Part shown: piece by piece, positions 59,616 to 64,000 of the stretch | Position numbering within the stretch: position 1 is the first letter of the stretch | Layout: each line of letters begins with the position of its first letter | NCBI GenBank assembly: GCA_022562895.1 | Contig: JADFOK010000009.1 | Location: 1-64,000 of the forward strand | From: Bacteroidota bacterium | Lineage (GTDB): Bacteria; Bacteroidota; Bacteroidia; Flavobacteriales; Flavobacteriaceae | Reading direction: 5' to 3' | DNA: 64,000 bases | Notes under the pieces: generated by a model | What the model was told of the DNA's origin: nothing | The model's database searches: none | What the model saw: only the letters and a program-made list of their open reading frames with translations | Program-made: the position numbers and the translations under genes

Positions 59616-61538
59616 CTATCCCTTCAACCACGCATTTTGTAAAGCAATTTGCTCATTTGTTGCATTTTCTATAGGCATCAATCCATTTCCTGATGTATAT
59701 GATTGAGTTAAAGTGGTATTAATATTAATTTCTTCTTCGCCTCTCTTCAATTTCACGACTACTTCACTTCCTGGCTGCCACATAAATACTTCTGTAAAAA
59801 CTTGGTGTGCGTTTTGAACAGTTAATACATTCCCATTTATCTCGATAATAATATCATTAGGAAGTACGCCCTGATCATTCCAAAAGCTATTATCTGCAAC
59901 TAGATCATTGAAAATTATGGTATCCTCTTCAGTTGCCTCTACTATTACCACACCATTATTTTGAATATAATTAGTTTCAATGGTACTTTCAGAAATTTCT
60001 AAGCCAACTTTTTCAAAAAAAGTGTCATAACTAATTGGTGTTGTACCTATCACATGGGTGTCAAAGAAAATTCTAAGAGAAGGGTAGGTCATACTAACAA
60101 TTTCATCAATAAGCAAGTCATCTTCAAAAGGAATATTTTTACCAAACTTAAGAGATAACTCTTTCATTAATGATAAAATTCCTCTGGAACCATTACTTTC
60201 TTCACGCAATAAAATATCTATGCACATTCCTATTAATGCTCCTTTTTGATATACATTGTAATAATTTTCGGCATATGGGCTTTCTAAAATGTTTTCGCTC
60301 ATTTCGGTAAAACTCATAGTATCATCCAAACTTGAAGCTGTTTGAATTTTCCCCATCAGGGTATTATAAAACTCTTCTTCAGAGACTAAGCCTTGATTTA
60401 CTTGAAACAGCGTTGCAAAGTACTCTGTTACCCCTTCGTACATCCATAAATGCTTAGAGAATGTAGGATTGTTATAATCAAAATAATGAATGTCCTCTGA
60501 ATGCACACTTAATGGAGTTACTATATGAAAAAATTCATGCGACACTATACCAATCATACTTTTTGCTAAAGCCTCCTTCGGCATTGATTCTGGCATTACA
60601 ACAACGGTAGATGTATGATGCTCTAATGCACCAAAGCCTGTTGGAGATGTTTCCTTAAGTTCAGATAAATACACAAATATATCATACCGAGGGGTTGAGT
60701 CAACATCACCTAAATATGCTTTTTGTGCCTCCATCATTGTAAGCATAGTCTCTTTTAAATCTTTAGCTGTATGTACCTCATTTGGAGAATATACACTTAG
60801 TACAATTTTTATATCACCAACCTGAAATTCTTCAACATCAAGGTTACCGTACATCATTGGGTTATCGGTTATATCAAAATATCTAGGCGCAAAATAACTA
60901 GTGGTGATATTCAAACCATCTTCGCTAATTTGGATTCCTGCGTTTTGCAAAGCAGATGAACGTTTAAAAGTTACCGGAGAAGTAACATCTAATTTGTATT
61001 GATTGCTTTTAAGTGAGTCAAAATAACCAATAAAACCATGAAGATTTAATACATAAATATCTATATCGATATTAGTCCCAGAGGGTGAGAAAGGAGTTGG
61101 AATTATTCCAGCAGATTCAATATCGAAGGTATCGTTTACTAAGTACGTTATTTTATCTAATTCTGTGGCATTTGTTATTACCCATGAATTTATATCAATC
61201 TTATTAAATTCCATTTCTTCACCTTTATAATCATAGGCTTTAAAACTTTCCACAAAACTTCCAAAATTGCTAACTTTATAGGTCCCTTGAACAACTTTTG
61301 GCAGTCGATAGGTAACAGTATCTTGTGAAAACTTCCCCGGGTTAATTGTAACGGGTACTTTATCATCGACAACTTGTGTTAAATCAATTGTGGTTATTAT
61401 GGCTGTACTTATTGCAGGATGAAAATTAGTCCTTGTTGTATTAATGTTTGTGTTTAACGGAAGATCAGTATTTGTTTGGGCAATAATACACTCACCAAGA
61501 AAAATAGTGGTAAAAATTGTAATTATTATGTATTTCAT
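59616..61538 (-). CDS. M61 family (glycyl aminopeptidase-like) metallopeptidase with PDZ domain
   Basis: GALEHHTSTVVVMP; IGIVSHEFFHIVTPLSVHSEDI; LWMYEGVTEYFATLF; C-terminal PDZ-like VLPNDIIIEINGN. Confidence 0.92.
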   Translation of the reverse strand: MKYIIITIFTTIFLGECIIAQTNTDLPLNTNINTTRTNFHPAISTAIITTIDLTQVVDDKVPVTINPGKFSQDTVTYRLPKVVQGTYKVSNFGSFVESFKAYDYKGEEMEFNKIDINSWVITNATELDKITYLVNDTFDIESAGIIPTPFSPSGTNIDIDIYVLNLHGFIGYFDSLKSNQYKLDVTSPVTFKRSSALQNAGIQISEDGLNITTSYFAPRYFDITDNPMMYGNLDVEEFQVGDIKIVLSVYSPNEVHTAKDLKETMLTMMEAQKAYLGDVDSTPRYDIFVYLSELKETSPTGFGALEHHTSTVVVMPESMPKEALAKSMIGIVSHEFFHIVTPLSVHSEDIHYFDYNNPTFSKHLWMYEGVTEYFATLFQVNQGLVSEEEFYNTLMGKIQTASSLDDTMSFTEMSENILESPYAENYYNVYQKGALIGMCIDILLREESNGSRGILSLMKELSLKFGKNIPFEDDLLIDEIVSMTYPSLRIFFDTHVIGTTPISYDTFFEKVGLEISESTIETNYIQNNGVVIVEATEEDTIIFNDLVADNSFWNDQGVLPNDIIIEINGNVLTVQNAHQVFTEVFMWQPGSEVVVKLKRGEEEININTTLTQSYTSGNGLMPIENATNEQIALQNAWLKG

Positions 61539-61743
61539 TTTATTTTATTGTTCTTTTTGGCGTTCAATATCCGATTGTGTTACTCATTTATAACTTAAGG
61601 TTTTGTTAAAATTTATTAAAAAAAGAAATAGCTTATTAAATTTTTAAGGTTTTGTTGAAATAGCAGTCTAATACTATCAAATAAAGTTATATCTATATGT
61701 TATTTATTAATCTAACTACTTTAGGTAAACACTATAAATATTG

Positions 61744-61751
61744 TATATTTG
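61744..61751 (+). promoter_or_regulatory. TAnnTTTG -7 element (TATATTTG) of the suf operon
   Basis: Exact consensus match 29 nt before the ATG. Confidence 0.5.
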
Positions 61752-61779
61752 CCTGTTATTTAGAATAAATCTAATTTAG

Positions 61780-62109
61780 ATGATTAAAGTAAGTAATACC
61801 GCAAAATCAAGAATTACACAACTTATGGCCGATGGTGGTTTTAATGTTGCGAAAGATTTTGTGCGTGTAGGTGTGAAAAGTGGTGGTTGCTCCGGTTTAT
61901 CATACGAACTTGATTTTGATAAAATCAAAGGAGAAAATGATAAACTTTTTGAAGACAATAACGTAAAAATTATTGTCGATAAAAAAAGCTTTTTGTACCT
62001 CATAGGCACCATCCTAGAATACAATGGTGGTCTTAACGGAAAAGGATTTGTTTTTAACAATCCCAACGCCAACAGAACCTGTGGGTGTGGGGAGAGTTTT
62101 TCTTTATAA
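61780..62109 (+). CDS. sufA: HesB/IscA/SufA-type iron-sulfur carrier
   Basis: VRVGVKSGGCSGLSYELDFD ... NPNANRTCGCGESF. Confidence 0.95.
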   Translation: MIKVSNTAKSRITQLMADGGFNVAKDFVRVGVKSGGCSGLSYELDFDKIKGENDKLFEDNNVKIIVDKKSFLYLIGTILEYNGGLNGKGFVFNNPNANRTCGCGESFSL

Positions 62110-62123
62110 AATAATAATTTCTC

Positions 62124-63572
62124 ATGGGAAAATTCACGGAAGACGATTTAAAAAAAGACCTTGAAACCAAGGAATACGAATACGGATTTTATACCGATAT
62201 AGAATCTGATACATTCCCTGTGGGTCTAAATGAAGATGTTGTCCGGGCTATCTCAAAGAAAAAAGAAGAGCCTGAGTGGATGACCGACTGGCGTTTGAAA
62301 GCTTTTCAGTATTGGAAAGAAATGGTAGAACCCGAATGGGCAAATGTTAACTATAAAAAACCCAACTTTCAAGATATATCCTACTATTCTGCTCCTTCAA
62401 AAAAACCAAAATACGATAGTATCGATGATGTAGATCCAGAGTTGCTGGATACTTTTAGAAGACTTGGCATATCATTAGATGAACAAAAAAAACTGGCAGG
62501 CGTTGCAGTCGACATTATTGTTGATTCGATTTCGGTAGCTACTACATTTAAAAATACACTTGCTAAAAAAGGTATTATATTTTGTCCCATTTCCGATGCC
62601 ATTAAAGAACATCCCGAACTTGTTAAAAAATATATAGGTTCTGTTGTGCCACAAAGAGATAATTTCTACGCTGCCTTAAATAGTGCTGTATTTAGTGACG
62701 GATCTTTTTGTTATATCCCAAAAGGAGTGCGTTGTCCCATGGAACTTTCAACCTATTTCCGTATCAATCAGGCGGGAACAGGACAATTTGAAAGAACTCT
62801 TGTTATTGCAGATAAAGGAAGTTATGTGAGCTATTTAGAAGGTTGTACAGCACCTGCACGTGATGAAAATCAGTTACATGCAGCCGTTGTAGAATTAATC
62901 GCACTTGACGATGCCGAAATAAAATATTCTACAGTACAAAATTGGTATCCTGGAAATAAAGAAGGAAAGGGTGGCGTTTTTAATTTTGTCACCAAAAGAG
63001 GAATTTGCCATAAAAACGCTAAGATTTCCTGGACTCAAGTTGAAACCGGAAGCGCAATTACCTGGAAATACCCTAGTTGTATCTTAAAGGGTGATAACTC
63101 AATTGGAGAATTTTACTCTATAGCCGTTACAAATAATTATCAGCAGGCAGATACAGGTACCAAAATGATCCATATTGGAAAAAACACCAAAAGCATCATT
63201 ATAGCTAAGGGTATTTCTGCCGGAAAATCACAAAATAGTTATCGTGGTCTAGTTCGTATTGGTTCTAAAGCCGAAAACGCACGTAATTTTTCACAATGTG
63301 ATTCTTTGTTAATGGGTAATGATTGTGGAGCACACACCTTCCCTTACATTGAAGTCAAAAATAAAACTGCACAAATAGAGCATGAAGCCACCACAAGTAA
63401 AATTGGGGAGGATCAAATTTTTTACTGTAACCAGCGTGGTATAAAAACCGATAAAGCCATTGCACTTATCGTAAATGGTTTTAGTAAAGAAGTATTAAAT
63501 AAACTACCGATGGAATTTGCTGTAGAAGCACAAAAATTATTAGAAATAAGCCTTGAAGGATCCGTTGGGTAA
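62124..63572 (+). CDS. sufB: Fe-S cluster assembly protein SufB
   Basis: [94 protein letters not shown]. Confidence 0.98.
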   Translation: MGKFTEDDLKKDLETKEYEYGFYTDIESDTFPVGLNEDVVRAISKKKEEPEWMTDWRLKAFQYWKEMVEPEWANVNYKKPNFQDISYYSAPSKKPKYDSIDDVDPELLDTFRRLGISLDEQKKLAGVAVDIIVDSISVATTFKNTLAKKGIIFCPISDAIKEHPELVKKYIGSVVPQRDNFYAALNSAVFSDGSFCYIPKGVRCPMELSTYFRINQAGTGQFERTLVIADKGSYVSYLEGCTAPARDENQLHAAVVELIALDDAEIKYSTVQNWYPGNKEGKGGVFNFVTKRGICHKNAKISWTQVETGSAITWKYPSCILKGDNSIGEFYSIAVTNNYQQADTGTKMIHIGKNTKSIIIAKGISAGKSQNSYRGLVRIGSKAENARNFSQCDSLLMGNDCGAHTFPYIEVKNKTAQIEHEATTSKIGEDQIFYCNQRGIKTDKAIALIVNGFSKEVLNKLPMEFAVEAQKLLEISLEGSVG

Positions 63573-63592
63573 CCATAAATTTAAAAAAATAA

Positions 63593-63991
63593 ATGAAAAA
63601 GATCACATTATTAGTAGCACTTGCATTACTCATTTTCTCGTGTAAAAATACAGAAGAAAAGGATCCGAAATTAGTTTCAAATGAAACCAGTGATTCCAAA
63701 ATCACTATCTACCAAGGAGAATTTATTTATTTAGCAGATGCTGCAGTATTAAAGGGTTCAAACTTTATATATGGCGTTGCCTTAGATGAAATGTCTGAAG
63801 AGCTTGCAAAACAGGTTGAAACTGTAAAAAAAGAAGAGTTTGATATGGTGCCTGTAATTGTAAAAGGTATTGTTTCAAAAAAACCTGAAGGTCAGGAAGG
63901 CTGGGACGAAATACTAACCATAAAGGAAATATTAAGTGTAAGTAAAACCCCTTCAAAAACAGATATAAAATTAGAAGTTAAGAAAGAATAA
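63593..63991 (+). CDS. Small lipoprotein encoded within the suf operon
   Basis: Lipobox LALLIFSC-KNTEEKD; 20 nt after sufB. Confidence 0.75.
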   Translation: MKKITLLVALALLIFSCKNTEEKDPKLVSNETSDSKITIYQGEFIYLADAAVLKGSNFIYGVALDEMSEELAKQVETVKKEEFDMVPVIVKGIVSKKPEGQEGWDEILTIKEILSVSKTPSKTDIKLEVKKE

Positions 63992-63993
63992 CT

Positions 63994-64000
63994 ATGTTAA
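63994..64000 (+). CDS. First codons of a further gene, possibly sufC (window edge)
   Basis: ATGTTAA immediately after the lipoprotein stop; identity inferred only from usual suf gene order. Confidence 0.3.

Overview
This looks like an ordinary AT-rich chromosomal segment of a Flavobacteriaceae-type Bacteroidetes. The indicators are T9SS C-terminal domains, TAnnTTTG -7 boxes, the gldE-ssb-mutY neighbourhood, the detached atpDC pair and a panC/radA neighbourhood. Most of the window is housekeeping: gldE (partial), ssb, mutY, HU, rng, recX, atpC/atpD, glmS, panC, radA, xth, glyS, sdhBAC, pepP-like, brnQ, thiL, sufA/sufB. Between these sit surface and secreted proteins: a TonB receptor, SGNH, DUF4270 and FN3 lipoproteins, T9SS cargo and LVIVD/choice-of-anchor proteins. 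I saw no prophage, CRISPR array, tRNA/rRNA gene or conventional IS element. The strongest accessory signal is a small DUF559 endonuclease-like gene (25773-26132) enclosed by diverged inverted arms. Each arm is made of two hairpins, and part of the arm sequence resembles other palindromes in the window. Other leads are a 32-codon hyper-basic smORF missed by the ORF track, a tandem pair of tiny Zn-ribbon proteins, a translationally coupled sulfotransferase-like/aminotransferase IV pair, a small membrane-protein ORF split by one amber codon, possible loss of panD from its usual slot, a natural (GGGS)n linker lipoprotein paired with a T9SS-anchored paralogue, and a large uncharacterised surface protein. 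All family names come from reading motifs by eye; no database search was run.
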